In this document: piece after piece, positions 12,289 to 23,328 of the stretch
Layout: every line of letters starts with the position of its first letter
How positions within the stretch are numbered: position 1 is the first letter of the stretch
Assembly (NCBI GenBank): GCA_030052745.1
Contig: JANBVO010000016.1
Coordinates: 248,001-312,000, forward strand
Length of the DNA: 64,000 nt
Reading direction: 5' to 3'
From: Pleurostoma richardsiae
Taxonomy: Eukaryota; Ascomycota; Sordariomycetes; Calosphaeriales; Pleurostomataceae
The notes under the pieces: model-generated
What the model saw: the letters and a program-made list of their open reading frames with translations, nothing else
Told to the model about the DNA's origin: nothing
Databases searched by the model: none
Program-made: the position numbers and the translations under genes

Positions 12289-13269
12289 ATGGCTACGTCA
12301 CGACCCTACCAGGGCAAGCTTGGAATTGTGACTGGAGGATCACGCGGTGAGTGAAAAATCTACACTCGAGGGCTTTGACCGACGGCAACGGCATCTCTGA
12401 CTTCTATCATAGGAATCGGTGCCGCCGTGGCTAAGAGGCTCGCCTCCAAGGGCTGCCATCTTCTCCTAGTCTACACTTCTGATAGCTCGAGCGAGCCGAC
12501 GCGCCAGCTTTGCCGCGACCTTGCGTCGAACCACGACGTGTGGTGCTCAAGCGTGCAGGCCGACCTCTTGCACCCCACGGAAGCATCCTCGAAGATTATT
12601 GAAGCCGCCAAGGCTTCCTTTGCCTCGTACCGGCGCGACGGCGGGGAATTCCAGATCGACATCCTCATCAACAACGCCGGCGTGTCCTCAAACCAGCACC
12701 TGAACGATGCCGGCAAGGGCCCCATCGACGAGGCCGAGTTCAATAGGGTCTACGCCGTCAACGTGACGGCTCCGCTACTCCTCACGCAGGCCGTGGCTCC
12801 CTATCTCCCCAAGGACCGCTCCGGCCGGATCGTCAATGTCTCGAGTGTCTCATCCAGCATCGGCTACCAGGGCCAGTCGGTCTACGCCGGCAGCAAGGCC
12901 GCCCTGGAGGCCATGACCCGCTGCTGGAGCCGCGAGCTGTCGTCCCGCTGCACGGTGAACGCGGTGAACCCCGGGCCGGCGTGGGGCGACATGTACGCGG
13001 AGGCGGGGAAAACCTTCTGGGACATCAACCAGCCGTATGTGGACGCAACTCCCCTCGCTGAGTACCATGGCGAGCCCGAGGTGAAGGCCAAGGCGGGTAC
13101 GGACGCCGAGCGCTTCGACAATATCGTCAAGGAGTCTATGGGAGGACGGCGGCCGGGCTTCACTGACGAGATCGCGGGGGCGATCGACATGTTGTGCTCA
13201 GCCGAGGCGGCCTGGACCACGGGAAGCGTAATCTGTGCTAACGGGGGAATGAAGATGTCCATAGCATAG
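12289..13269 (+). CDS. Short-chain dehydrogenase/reductase (classical SDR)
   Basis: NAD(P)-dependent oxidoreductase acting on an alcohol or carbonyl; substrate unknown. Exons 12289-12346 and 12413-13269; 304 residues. Splicing completes the Rossmann nucleotide motif TGGSRGIG at residues 15-22. Further marks are INNAG, the active-site serines in NVSSVSSS (about 161-168), Tyr177 and Lys181 in YAGSK, and NPGPAWGDM after the active site. The C-terminal GSVICANGGMKMS is typical of FabG-like SDRs. It is somewhat longer than the usual 250 residues because of an insertion after the active site (about residues 200-245). It follows the Zn2Cys6 gene on the same strand. A sugar-dehydrogenase role, for instance in L-rhamnose use beside the GH78 gene, is conceivable but not shown by any residue. 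Confidence 0.88.
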
Positions 13270-13558
13270 CCTAATAATCGGACACTACGTCGCCAAACAG
13301 GCACTTCACTAGTCCAGGACGCATTTCTAGGACATCGAGTGACTTGATTCGGAGCTAAGACTACATACAGTATCTGCAGAGCTCTAAACAGGTCAACATC
13401 TTAGTTAGGCATGTATGAACCGGTGGAATCTTCTCTCTAGAAGCCAATATGTACAACGTCGCAGACTCCGCTGCAAGGGCATCCTTCAATGCTCGTAGCA
13501 ATATGGCGAAGTGATGCGTGGTTCCCCCAACTCCCATACAGGAGCTGAGCGTTAATCC

Positions 13559-15918
13559 TTAGCAATTGCACTCGCCTTTGAAGGACTTCGAAACAGTCGG
13601 TATGGGGTTGACAGCCAAGACGCTCTTGTTCACAGCCTGAGTGCTCTGGGGTACGTCGAGCGCTGGATTACGTTCGAAGAAGTCGGCCGGCTGCGTTGAA
13701 GGTTAGCTGCTTAAAACCAATTGGAAGAGACCATCTGTCCATACCTTTAGGCTGATCGTCGTGATCTCCACAGGCATGACCGGAAAGTCCTCGACTCGAG
13801 GGTTATGGGTCATACCATATGTAAGCCACACCACCAGGTCAGCGTTCCTCACTCCCTCATTCCTCGAGGCATAGTCAAATACGCCGTCGATCTCCTTCAG
13901 GCTCTGGTTTGTCCACCTCCCACCGGCCCACAGGTCGCCGTCTCGATACTTGGTCACCCAGAGGTGATGCTCGGCAAACCTCGCCCGGCGTCTGGCAACG
14001 CTGTCCTTGCCGGCCAGGATGAGCTGGCACGGCTGCGGCACAAGCTTATATCCAACCGGATTCCCGGACACCTTGTTCTTGACGGCCTCGTTGACGATCT
14101 TGAACACCCGATTCGTCTCCGGTTTCGCGTCCGAGGGACCAGAGGACTCGATGGGTGTCTTTATAACCCGCCAAGCGTTCGAGAAGGGATTCTCCTCCTC
14201 AGAATACGGCACCGGGATGCTCTCCTCCATTAACACGGAATTGTCCTGCCCGTCCATCATCGGATCGATTCGAAGGCTGAACAGGTGCTGGTGGTTCGGC
14301 GCCAGCACACCGGGAGCCACGACGTTGCCCCAGTCGCTAGTTTTCCCGGCATCGATGAGCTGCGTGCTCAGGATACCAGTGGCCCGCGTCTCCAGCTCGA
14401 CGTTGCCGTTCTGCATGAAGCACCACGCGAAGATGTACTCGTAGTTGCCGACAGTGATGATGCTCTGCAGGATTAGGTTGCGCGCGCGGACGACCGACGG
14501 GTGGTTCGTGCGCATGTTCGTGTGCTTCCACCCTACGCCGCCATCCTGCTCGTGCAGGCAGATGACGTTCTCCGCGGCGACGGCCTCGCCATCCTCTCCG
14601 TTCAGCCAGCCGCTGAAGTAGAAGATGCTCCCCAGACAGTCACAGCCCAGAGAGAGCTGGTTTGCGCAGGACCCGGCGCCGGCGTCTCCTAGATCAAAGG
14701 CCTGTTTGCGATGAACGGGAGAACGGGGGTCTAGGTGTAGTGGAGGCCTCGGTCAGTGCCAGGAGCGCACGCGACAAATGTCAAATCAGCACAAGTAGGC
14801 GAGGGCTAGATCCTTACCGCCGTATGGGACCGTCATCTCGCTCACGCTGAGTCTGTAGAAGACAGGCCGGCCATCATAGCGCACGTCGTGAACAGTCATT
14901 CCCTCCCGGTAGTTGAAGCCGACCCGGAACCGCCACTTCTGCCACGAGACGCAGTTGCCATCCGTAACAGTAAAGCTTGCGCCTTCAGGCTGAACTACGT
15001 GCAGAGGCTTCAGGTCGGTCCGTGGAGGTGGCAGAAGATCCGGATGGTACTCGCCCGGTATACAGTGCGCCATGGGATGCTCTCCGGCCGTGTCGTACTT
15101 CATGCCATCCTCCTTCCCCCCGGTAGCAATCTTGTCGATGGCAATCATCTTGGCCTCAAAGATGTCGTACCTGGGTGAGATTGGTAAGGGGTAAGAGTAC
15201 TGGTTGCTGTCAGGGTGGTTCCCTGGGGCTCGAGCGTAAAGCAGAGCCTGGATGTACTTGTGAGTGTCCTCAGCGCAGAGTTTGTCCGCGCCATACATCC
15301 ACTACTTGCTTGTCAGTAGAAAGTCGGTCACTGAAGCGAAGGCTTGACTCACGGGATCACACTGCACCACCGTGTCCTCTGGCAAGTTCAGTTTCTTGAT
15401 TGCATCGAGGACCATTGGGTCATTGAGAATCAACTCTCCAATTCTCCGAAGTTCAGCCCTATTATTGTTATCAAGTTAGCAATCAGCCACCACTCTTCGG
15501 CTCTGCAGGTCTAGTATCCATCCTTCTCCTCTACTGTCCTCCTCTACCTGACTAGAACCTACCTGTCGTTGCTCCCATGTTGACCTTTCGCAATTGAGTC
15601 CCGCTTCACCTCAAGTCCCGTCTGCAGGTCGACCACGCTCTCTGTGACTCTCCTCTCATTGTCCGCACTCCAGATGCACGACACGCATCGCGGGACAAAA
15701 GGCCGGGCAGACTGGCTCACACCAGCGGCCTCGGCATCGAGGTAAGGCAGCAGCAGGGACTTAGGCGGCTCTGCAAGAGAGATGTTCTTGAAGCGGATCT
15801 TGAGTCCGGGCTCCTGGGTGGCGACCAGCTCTTTGACCAGGGCACTGGCGGCCTGCAGCTCCGCATCAGTGAGCAGCGCGAGAGGGTGGGGCCGGGGGCC
15901 CTCCTCGGGGGCAGTCAT
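13559..15918 (-). CDS. Copper amine oxidase (topaquinone enzyme)
   Basis: Oxidises primary amines to aldehyde, ammonia and hydrogen peroxide; fungi use it to obtain nitrogen. Exons in transcript order: 15918-15563, 15458-15353, 15301-14818, 14730-13745, 13690-13559; 687 residues, normal for the family. The cofactor motif N-Y-E-Y has Tyr412 as the topaquinone precursor. The catalytic base is Asp328 in QAFDLGDAGAG. The copper ligands are His462 and His464 (NHQH) and His624 (MTHNP). The intron before exon 4 is fixed by restoring VPYGDPRSPVHRK. The last exon supplies the ending of the protein (ADFFERNPALDVP). No signal peptide and no C-terminal SKL tripeptide; the protein ends in CNC. Five or more GATA motifs precede it, and the amidase and MFS genes that follow suggest a shared nitrogen role. 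Confidence 0.93.
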
Positions 15919-16718
15919 GGTTCCAGTCTCGTGGGGTGTTCAATGAACGAGAAACGAACACCTTTGTTTCAGCACCAAGCGAGCGTGTCAGGCATGTAAC
16001 TCAAGCACGTATTCAGTGACCGACCGGCAGCACAATAACTCTTATCGCGACGCCTAGTCCGGCTTCGGCCAGGCTGCTGCTGTTCCTCCTGCCCTCTTGA
16101 ACTGATGACGAAAGTAGCGCTGAGCCAGAAGATAGCAAACCCAGATAGGTTAAGCTTCAGCAGGGGGAGGTTGCCTTAGTTAGTGTCGGGCAAGAGTTAG
16201 CCGCGGGAGAGGTAAGGCGGAGGAGGAGGGGGGAGGGCGACGGCGCTCGATAAGAGCTGCGGGTCTCCCGGGTGCCGCCGAGGTAAAAGGGGGGAGAGGC
16301 GGATTACGCGCGCCCTCCGCAGTCCGGCCCGGCTACACCTGCCTATCTTGTACCTGGTCGGAGACGCAGCCCGGGCCGGTGTCTCCTCTGAATTGCTTGA
16401 TTTGACTGGTGATAAGCAGCCGGGCGATTTACAGCTGCCCGTGCCAAGGAAGGGTTACATTCGCCCTGTCACCAGGATCGGCTGCTGTGCGACTCGGTAA
16501 CTTGTTCCCGACGGGCGCATCTCCTATCTCTGGTCGGGCTGCGGGTAGTGTACCATAGTATCGGCTAACTGCCCTCTTCTGATGACAGGGGTGGACTAAT
16601 TGACTGTCACACAAGCATTGAAGAGTATCAAGTGGCTTCACTAATTACATGCTATCATCCAGTTCGGACTTCATCATATTGGCCGTAAGCATCAGGAAAT
16701 AATCCCGAGACAGTTAGT
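15919..16718. promoter_or_regulatory. Amine oxidase promoter with clustered GATA sites
   Basis: 800 bp without a gene, upstream of the amine oxidase and downstream of the amidase stop. HGATAR-type sites on either strand are seen at 16041-16046, 16130-16135, 16143-16148, 16249-16254 (GATAAG, preceded by C), 16343-16348 and 16410-16415. Such clusters bind AreA/Nit-2 GATA factors, which turn on secondary nitrogen-source genes under nitrogen limitation. The sites are read directly; the regulation is inferred. Confidence 0.55.
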
Positions 16719-18706
16719 TCACTTGCCCCCACTCTTGAGGGCACTTTCGACCAGCTTCACTGCCTCGAGGACTCCCTCATCGTTGAAGCGCTTGCCGACT
16801 AGTTGCAGAGCAATGGGCACGCCGTCGAACAGGTCCGGGTCGTCTTGTGTAACGTTAGCAGCAGCACATCATCTTTGCTTTAGTGAACAGAATGATTGTT
16901 TGGACTCACAGGCTTTCCAGTCGGCCTCATCTTCCTCGTTCCTAGGCACATATCCCTCGTCCTTCACGTCAACGGCCTTGTCAACCTTCAGGCCACTGGG
17001 AAATACAGCAGACGGCTGGTCCAGGATGTTCCAGATCGCGGTGTAGTTCCAGTACTTGGCGCCACCTTGGAGCACGCCTGCGCCTGGATAGGTCGGGCAC
17101 AGTATAAAGTCGACGCCCCTCGAGTTCATGAGGGCGTGGTACTCGCGCCGGTACTTCTCCCGCTCGTAGTTGAGAGCCCAGTTGTCAGCCACGCTCAGGG
17201 GTGTCTTTCCCGACTTCTTGGCGAAGTTCAATGCATGTTCTGTCAGGGGGAGGGCAGGTTCGCCCGTTTTGGCGAACTCCGCGAGATACCTGTCTCCGCC
17301 ATCCGGGAAGTAAAGGGGTGCCTAGTTGTGTAAGTATAAATTCTTTTGAAGTTCTCTAGGAGATACGGTGAATGCGTGCGTACGACGATGTCCCAACCCT
17401 TTTTGTGGTCCAAGGGCTCCCAGTCTACCACGTTGATCCCCGCATTTTTCAGCTTTTCGGCGGCGGTCTTCAGAGCTCGGATCATCGGAGGATGAGGCTT
17501 TACAATCCTAAGGCCTTGTTAGGACTGTTGTCAAGGTGCGGCAGACAGCTATTGGCGCTTACCCGTCATCCCACAGAACCCCTATTGTGACGTGGTCCAG
17601 CTCCACGTTCTTCTTCCAGGGAATTGGCATCAGGTTAGTCTCTATCTCCCACGGTTCCTGGTCCAGAATAGCAGCCATCCAAGCCTGCAGGTCGCCAACA
17701 CTTTGACCCAGGGGGCCGACGACACCACGGATGCTCTCCTGGCCAGGGTTGAGACCGACGTTGCCGAGGCCGGGTATCCGCTGCGCGGTTGGTCGTAGAC
17801 CGTAGACACCGTTGAATGCTGCAGGGGCACGGACACTGCCGCCGATATCTGTGCCGACACCGAGGATGGCACAGCGGCTCCCAATAGATGCGCCTTCACC
17901 ACCAGAAGAGCCGCCAGGGGAGAGCAACCGGTGGCTGGGGTTGAGGGTCATGCCGGTGATGTTGTTGTTGCAGTCCAGGTGCTTGGTTGCTTTAGCTCCC
18001 TCGTCCGCGAGACTATTATAATGGTTGACAGCTTACCATGAGAGACTGCGGCTGATTCGTCCTCACGTGGATGACAGCCCCTGCCTTCTTGAGCAGTTGC
18101 ACGACGTGAGAGTCTTCTGATGGCGGCTCATTCTCGATGAAGCTCACGAAGCCGGCATGAGTGATACGGCCTGCGATAGCGACGTGCTCCTATCGGCAAC
18201 AAGGTTAGTATACTAAATAGTTTGGCTAGCAGACTACCATGCCTTCACAGACACCGGCACGCCATGGAGAGGTCCGATCAGTTTCCCTGTAGACTTGAAG
18301 TACTCGTCCAGTTCATCCGCTCTTGCAAGCGCATCCTCAGTGAGGAACTCCGTAGCGAAATTAGTCTTCGCGGTGCATTAGCGGGGTTCTTCACGCGGGA
18401 CGGTGCCGCGGCTTTGTGTCTCACCAACTGCTGCATGACGGTTGCCCGCTTCAGAAATGCCGTCACAACTCTCCTCACCGTCCAGCGACCGGTCCGGTAA
18501 GCTTCTAGGAGGCTTGAAACATCTTGCTCTGTCATCTCAAGCTCTTCCGCATCTAGGATGCCGGACTCCGCTGGCGCGCCAAGCACATTGTGTTGGCTCT
18601 CTTGCGGGAGCGCCTTTGCGGGGAGGAGCCATTGCTGCGGAGTCGACTCGTCTCTGATCTTGACGCATATGGCGGCGAGATCTTTCCAGTTTCCTACTGA
18701 CCCCAT
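16719..18706 (-). CDS. Acetamidase-type amidase (amidase signature family)
   Basis: Hydrolyses a carboxylic amide to acid plus ammonia. Exons in transcript order: 18706-18425, 18365-18243, 18189-18037, 17981-17563, 17507-17384, 17321-16910, 16843-16719; 545 residues, the size of fungal acetamidases. The Ser-cisSer-Lys triad is complete: Lys135 in GVPVSVK, Ser211 in GGSSGGEG and nucleophile Ser235 in GTDIGGSVRAP. Exon 2 ends exactly after Lys135 at a GC donor (18242-18241), giving a rare GC-AG intron with a perfect TACTAAC branch point; only this choice restores the conserved K-E-H junction. No signal peptide, so it is cytosolic. It sits between the amine oxidase and a divergent MFS gene with GATA sites in the shared promoter, suggesting an AmdS-like nitrogen role. 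Exact substrate unknown. Confidence 0.92.
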
Positions 18707-19425
18707 GGTGGATATTTATTCTTGAAAAGACCTCGTAAATCTCGTACGACACAACACTCTTCGACGTCGTCCTACGTGTACAGGGGAGAACAGCTGCTGT
18801 GGTTGATGCCTGCGGCACGAATGCGGTTGCTGACGCTTTACCTGGCGTTGTCTAGTGCCCTTATCTCCGGTCCCGGGCCCGAGACATTCCTCGGCAACGG
18901 TGCGGAGCCGCTCCTTATCTCTCCCCTCCCACCCTAGTCGTTCGGCGCCAGGGGCGCGCATCCGCCGGCACGCCCCCTTCCCCGTACACCGTAGCTAAGC
19001 GTCTGCTCTAGGTCCCCCACCCGACACTTATCTCGGACCTACCCGACGCGTCGGTGAGGGTGGAGATCACCCGTTTAAACCACTTGGAGGCAAAAGGTCC
19101 TTATCATGGTACCGTGATGCGTATCTAGAGTTGCTATTACCTGAGTGCAATCAGTCGTGACGAATCCCACCTCTTGGCACGGCGACCATGTCGCCCTGGA
19201 CCTGACAGCCGGCCAGGCGGATCTCCTAAGCACAGATATCGGTTGAGCCCCTTGTCTAGTGGCATACGGAGAGTTTACTAAACCCGTCGCCTCCCAGCAC
19301 GCAGAGTGGCGACCATGTTTTCCTGTCATTTCTATCCTCATCCCTAGACTGAGCGGCTTTGAGAGAGCCTTTGGGGTGCGCGCATCCCTGGAGAAGCAGC
19401 ATCTGCGAACTCAAGACCATCCGCG
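18707..19425. promoter_or_regulatory. Divergent amidase/MFS promoter with four GATA sites
   Basis: 719 bp separate the divergent start codons. CTTATC (GATAAG on the other strand) occurs at 18860-18865, 18914-18919, 19027-19032 and 19100-19105, all in the same orientation within about 250 bp. This is strong clustering for a 6-mer and the arrangement expected of AreA/Nit-2 targets. No coding signal otherwise. Confidence 0.6.
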
Positions 19426-21361
19426 ATGACTACTTACGAGGAGGGAGTTGAGGATGGCCAGCGCCTGCCACCCGGCACGGTGCATTTGGTTGATCTTGAT
19501 GGAACCATCGTTACGAAGCACGCCAGTGGGGAGAAGGACATCATCTTGGTGCCCAAGCCGAGCGAGGATCCCGAAGACCCTCTGAATTGGACATTCAAGC
19601 GCAAGCTGTTGGCGACATCGTGCGTCGTCGTGTACACCATCATGCTCGCCATCCCCTCGAGCGCGGTGTACTCTGTCGTCACGCCAATTCGCGCGGCTAC
19701 TGGACTCTCTCTGACGGACATCAACAACGGAACGGGCATTATGGTACGCAGACCACTACCGGGCCTCGACATCACCTCCCGCTGACCAGTCTTCTATAGT
19801 TCCTCTTCTATGGGTGGGGCTGTGTTATATGGCAGCCTCTCGCACTGCAGTATGGAAAGAGGCCGGCATACTTATTCTCTCTGCTTACGAACATCATCAT
19901 CCTGGCGACTGCCCCTCTCTGCACCAACCGCCACACGTACCAAGTGAACCGTATCCTTCTTGGGCTCTTTGGCTCTCCGGTGGAGTCTCTTTGTGAGATC
20001 TCCATCACGGACATTGTAAGGAATTCCATACCCGAGGACTGAACACAGATATCTAATAGTCACGCAGTGGTTTGCACACGAGCGTCCCAAGTATCTGGCC
20101 TGGTATGGCTGGTCTCTTTCTCTGACTGGAAAGCTGGCGCCCATGCTGTCGGGATTTATCAATGTCGGCATGGGATGGAAGTGGACTCTGGTAAAGATGT
20201 CTGGTCTTGCGCGTCCGAGCTCAATTGCTGACGGCTAATAGTGGTGGTGTGCAATCTGGAACGCGATTGCTTTCGTCTACTGCTTCTTCCTAATGGAAGA
20301 GACGAATTACGACCGGAAGCATACCGCTGTCCATGCCCACGAGCCGTTGACAACCGAGATGACGAAGGTAGAAAGTCGGAGCGACCCCGGAGAGAAAAGC
20401 CCAGCGAAAGATGACAGCAATGCAACAAGGACAGTCTCTGCTGATGTTGAGCCTGCCGAAGTCGTCTGGCCAAGGAAGTCATACCTGCAAAAGCTGGGCG
20501 TGATAGACAAGCCGCGGCCGAACCGACTCTGGGATATATTTATTGCGCCATTCAAGGGCTTCACTTACCCTGCGGTTGTCTACGGAGGGTAGGTCCTCCC
20601 TGCTGTCGAACTGTCGTTCCGTCCTCAGACTAATCGGCATCTGCAGTCTCATGTATGGTGCAAACAACCTCGTCTGGTCCGGTACCCAGAATGCCACGGC
20701 GGGTACAGTATACACGAAGCAGTATGGATTTTCCACGGCGGGAGTTGCGGCAGCTTACGCTGGAGGTGTCATCGGCACAATCATCGGGTATGTCTCGTCC
20801 CCCCTCTGGCATCCAAAAGAATCCTGAATGGCTGATTCGACGCACAGTGGCTACTACTCCGGCAAGGTCGGCAGGATTCTGACCGTAAGGCTGGCTCGCA
20901 AGAACAACGGCATTTCAGAGCCTGAGCATACGCTATACCTCTTCATTGCGTCCATGATCTTGGTCCCCTTCAGCATGATCTTGTACGGCCTGGGCGTGAC
21001 GTACCACGTCCATTGGTTCGGTCTAGTCTTCTCGCAGACCACGCTCGCCATCAACAACGCGCTCTGCATTGCCGCAGGCCTGAACTATGCGATCGGCTCG
21101 TACAAAGAACTGAGCGGCGGCATGGTCGTGACCTGCGTTCTCATCCGCAACACGATGTCCTTCGCCATCAACTACGGCATCACCCCGTGGATCGAGGCTC
21201 TAGGCTACAGGGATACCTACATCAGCGTGGCCGTGATCGGGTTCGTCTACAACGCGAGCTTGTTTGTCATGGTCAAGTATGGCAGGAAGCTCCGGGAGCT
21301 CACGGCGGCGAGGTACTGGAGGGAAGTTCAGAAGGCAAAGGAGAAGGGACTGAGCCATTAG
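19426..21361 (+). CDS. MFS transporter, DHA1-like
   Basis: Twelve-helix proton-coupled transporter. Exons 19426-19743, 19800-20015, 20068-20190, 20242-20588, 20647-20787, 20848-21361; 552 residues. The N-terminal signature PKPSEDPEDPLNW just before helix 1 is typical of fungal DHA1/polyamine-type MFS proteins. A long soluble central loop (about residues 235-300, rich in Ser, Glu and Lys) separates the two six-helix halves. Exon joins restore FLFYGWG, SITDIWFAHERPK, VVYGGLMYG and TIIGGYYSG. It is divergent from the amidase gene, with GATA sites between them, so it may move an amine, an amide or another nitrogen compound across the plasma membrane. A toxic-amine or drug exporter is the alternative, because DHA1 members work in either direction and substrate is not readable. 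Confidence 0.87.
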
Positions 21362-21603
21362 CCCGTAAAGAAAGAAATGCCACGGGGGCCTGCCTTAGGT
21401 TGAGCGGTTTAATCTGGTAAATGTGCCCTTGTTATTCGACTCGGATGAGATCTTCCCGCCAGTTTACTCAAGATCGGCCTGATTAGGAGCAAATATATAG
21501 GGATATATTTATTGGTGAATATCGCTACTTGTCTCAAATCAGCTTGCGCTCACTGAAGTCGTTTGATCTTAAAGACAAAGTTCGAAATTATGCCTGCCCC
21601 TTC

Positions 21604-22614
21604 TCATTTCCTCGGAATGTCTCCAACTAGTGTTGCCACCAAGAGATCCAGAAAGCGACTTGCATCTATGTCTTTCGCTGCTTTAATTCTCGTTTCATCT
21701 TTCCATCGATGATCCTTTCGTTCTCTCCTGTCCACGATTGTCTGTCCCAAGCTTAACGTGCTTTGAGTTTCGACTGCAACACTGATCTCCTCGCAAACCA
21801 CCAACGTCGGATCAATCGCAATTGCCACAGCGACAGAGTCGATGAGGCAACACCATGACGCGAATTGTCGCGACTCGCCGAAATTTACCACATCTAGTAG
21901 AAACTGCGGACATGCACCGCCTTGTATGTCCTTTGCTCCTTCGCGTAATCTGGCGCGGTGTTCCGCAGACAGTTCAATATCAGGCCTTGTTGTGATGTCA
22001 AGGCCCAGTGCAACAAAATTGAAATTAGCCTTGTAGACGATGTCGGCTGCCTCGGGGTCCACGTAAACATTCCATTCGCTGACAGGGTTGCCACCAGTTG
22101 CTCTGACCGACCCGGCATTGTTGAATCCAAAGGAGCCACCGATATGATACACCTCGGACACCTTGCTTGGTAGTGCAGGGTCCTTCATGAGTGCCAAGGC
22201 GATGTTTGTCAGTGGGCCCAGACAGATGATCGATACACCCTCGTTCTTATACTTTTCGACGGTTTCCAAAATCAGGTCAGCTGCGAACTGCCCGGTCTCA
22301 GCCAAGCCTCCGTCATCCGTGATGCCCAAATCGCCGAGTCCGTCTGCGCCGTGTGAGAAAGGGTCTCGAGGATATGGTCGTACTAGAGGTCGAAGCGGCC
22401 CGCGCGCAACAGGGATCTGTCGAGCCTCATCACGCCCAGAAAGATGGAGAATCTTGCGTGCATTGTTCGAGCAAGTATCCGCGAGCAGATTACCCGAGAC
22501 AGTGGTGATAGCACGAATATTGAGCAATGGGTGAGAAAGTGCAAAAAGAATGGCGACACTATCATCTATGCCAGGGTCACAGTCAACGATGACATTTTTT
22601 GTTGAGTCAGTCAT
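21604..22614 (-). CDS. Inosine-uridine-type nucleoside hydrolase
   Basis: Cleaves the N-glycosidic bond of ribonucleosides to base plus ribose. Intronless, 336 residues, ATG at 22614. The calcium site DCDPGIDD (residues 11-18) is complete, with the family blocks TTVSGN, HGADGLGD (His88), GPLTNIAL, GGNPVSEWN (Glu180, Asn182) and the late aspartate Asp259. In the classical enzymes this aspartate is preceded by a His that activates the leaving base; here the position is Ile258 (CLIDSVA). The calcium ligands are kept, so the fold and ribose binding look intact, but base specificity probably differs from inosine-uridine hydrolases. It lies 715 bp from the start of the cyclo-ligase-like gene's 3' end, on the same strand. 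Confidence 0.92.
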   Translation of the reverse strand: MTDSTKNVIVDCDPGIDDSVAILFALSHPLLNIRAITTVSGNLLADTCSNNARKILHLSGRDEARQIPVARGPLRPLVRPYPRDPFSHGADGLGDLGITDDGGLAETGQFAADLILETVEKYKNEGVSIICLGPLTNIALALMKDPALPSKVSEVYHIGGSFGFNNAGSVRATGGNPVSEWNVYVDPEAADIVYKANFNFVALGLDITTRPDIELSAEHRARLREGAKDIQGGACPQFLLDVVNFGESRQFASWCCLIDSVAVAIAIDPTLVVCEEISVAVETQSTLSLGQTIVDRRERKDHRWKDETRIKAAKDIDASRFLDLLVATLVGDIPRK

Positions 22615-23328
22615 TGAATCGTGCCTGGTTGGTCGGGAAGGACCAAGAAGTCTTGGACTCGATGAGTGTAATGATTATCTTGCCCAGGACAGCGACGTAT
22701 TATAGTCGAGGAGGTATTCATGTTTCCCCCTACACTTGTGCAGCCTTTTATATGTGATGGTGCTGACGGCTGATAAGGTCTTGGAGAGCGTGTCATAGGC
22801 CGCTTTGTTTCGCTTTGCCCTGCGCATGTGTCAACGACTGCGACATAACCCACGTACGTAGTGGCTCATCTTAGCCCACTCATTAGATCCGGAAGGGAGG
22901 CACTGACTCGGCCGTGAGATGCTAGCTGGGCCGATAGTGCATGCAATCGTCAAGCCTAGGATAGAGTAGCTTTTGCGCACTGCAGTTCCGAACTGAAAAT
23001 GCTAACATGGAAGGTACAAGTCGTCACTCATCTGAGGACACGGGAAATCAAGTTTTACAGCATAATTATATACCCATTCTCTCTGTGGTGATCTTGATCT
23101 CTAGGCCCCGGAAATCGACGACTTCCTAGATGTGCACTACTCGATCTGCTACATTGGTAGATCCTAATCAAATTGACCATATCGAGAAGTATACAACTAA
23201 TATTGCCACATCAACATAAGAGATATCAGGTTGACAGGCAATCAGGCACCAACCAGAACGGCACGTCCACCTCGTCACTTCGTATTATGTGTGGCTTCGA
23301 AGAATGTATTTAGGTTCTAGAAATGCAA
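22615..23328. other. Intergenic region upstream of nucleoside hydrolase
   Basis: 714 bp without a supported gene, between two minus-strand genes. It must contain the promoter of the hydrolase and the terminator of the cyclo-ligase-like gene. I see no strong motif. Confidence 0.55.
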
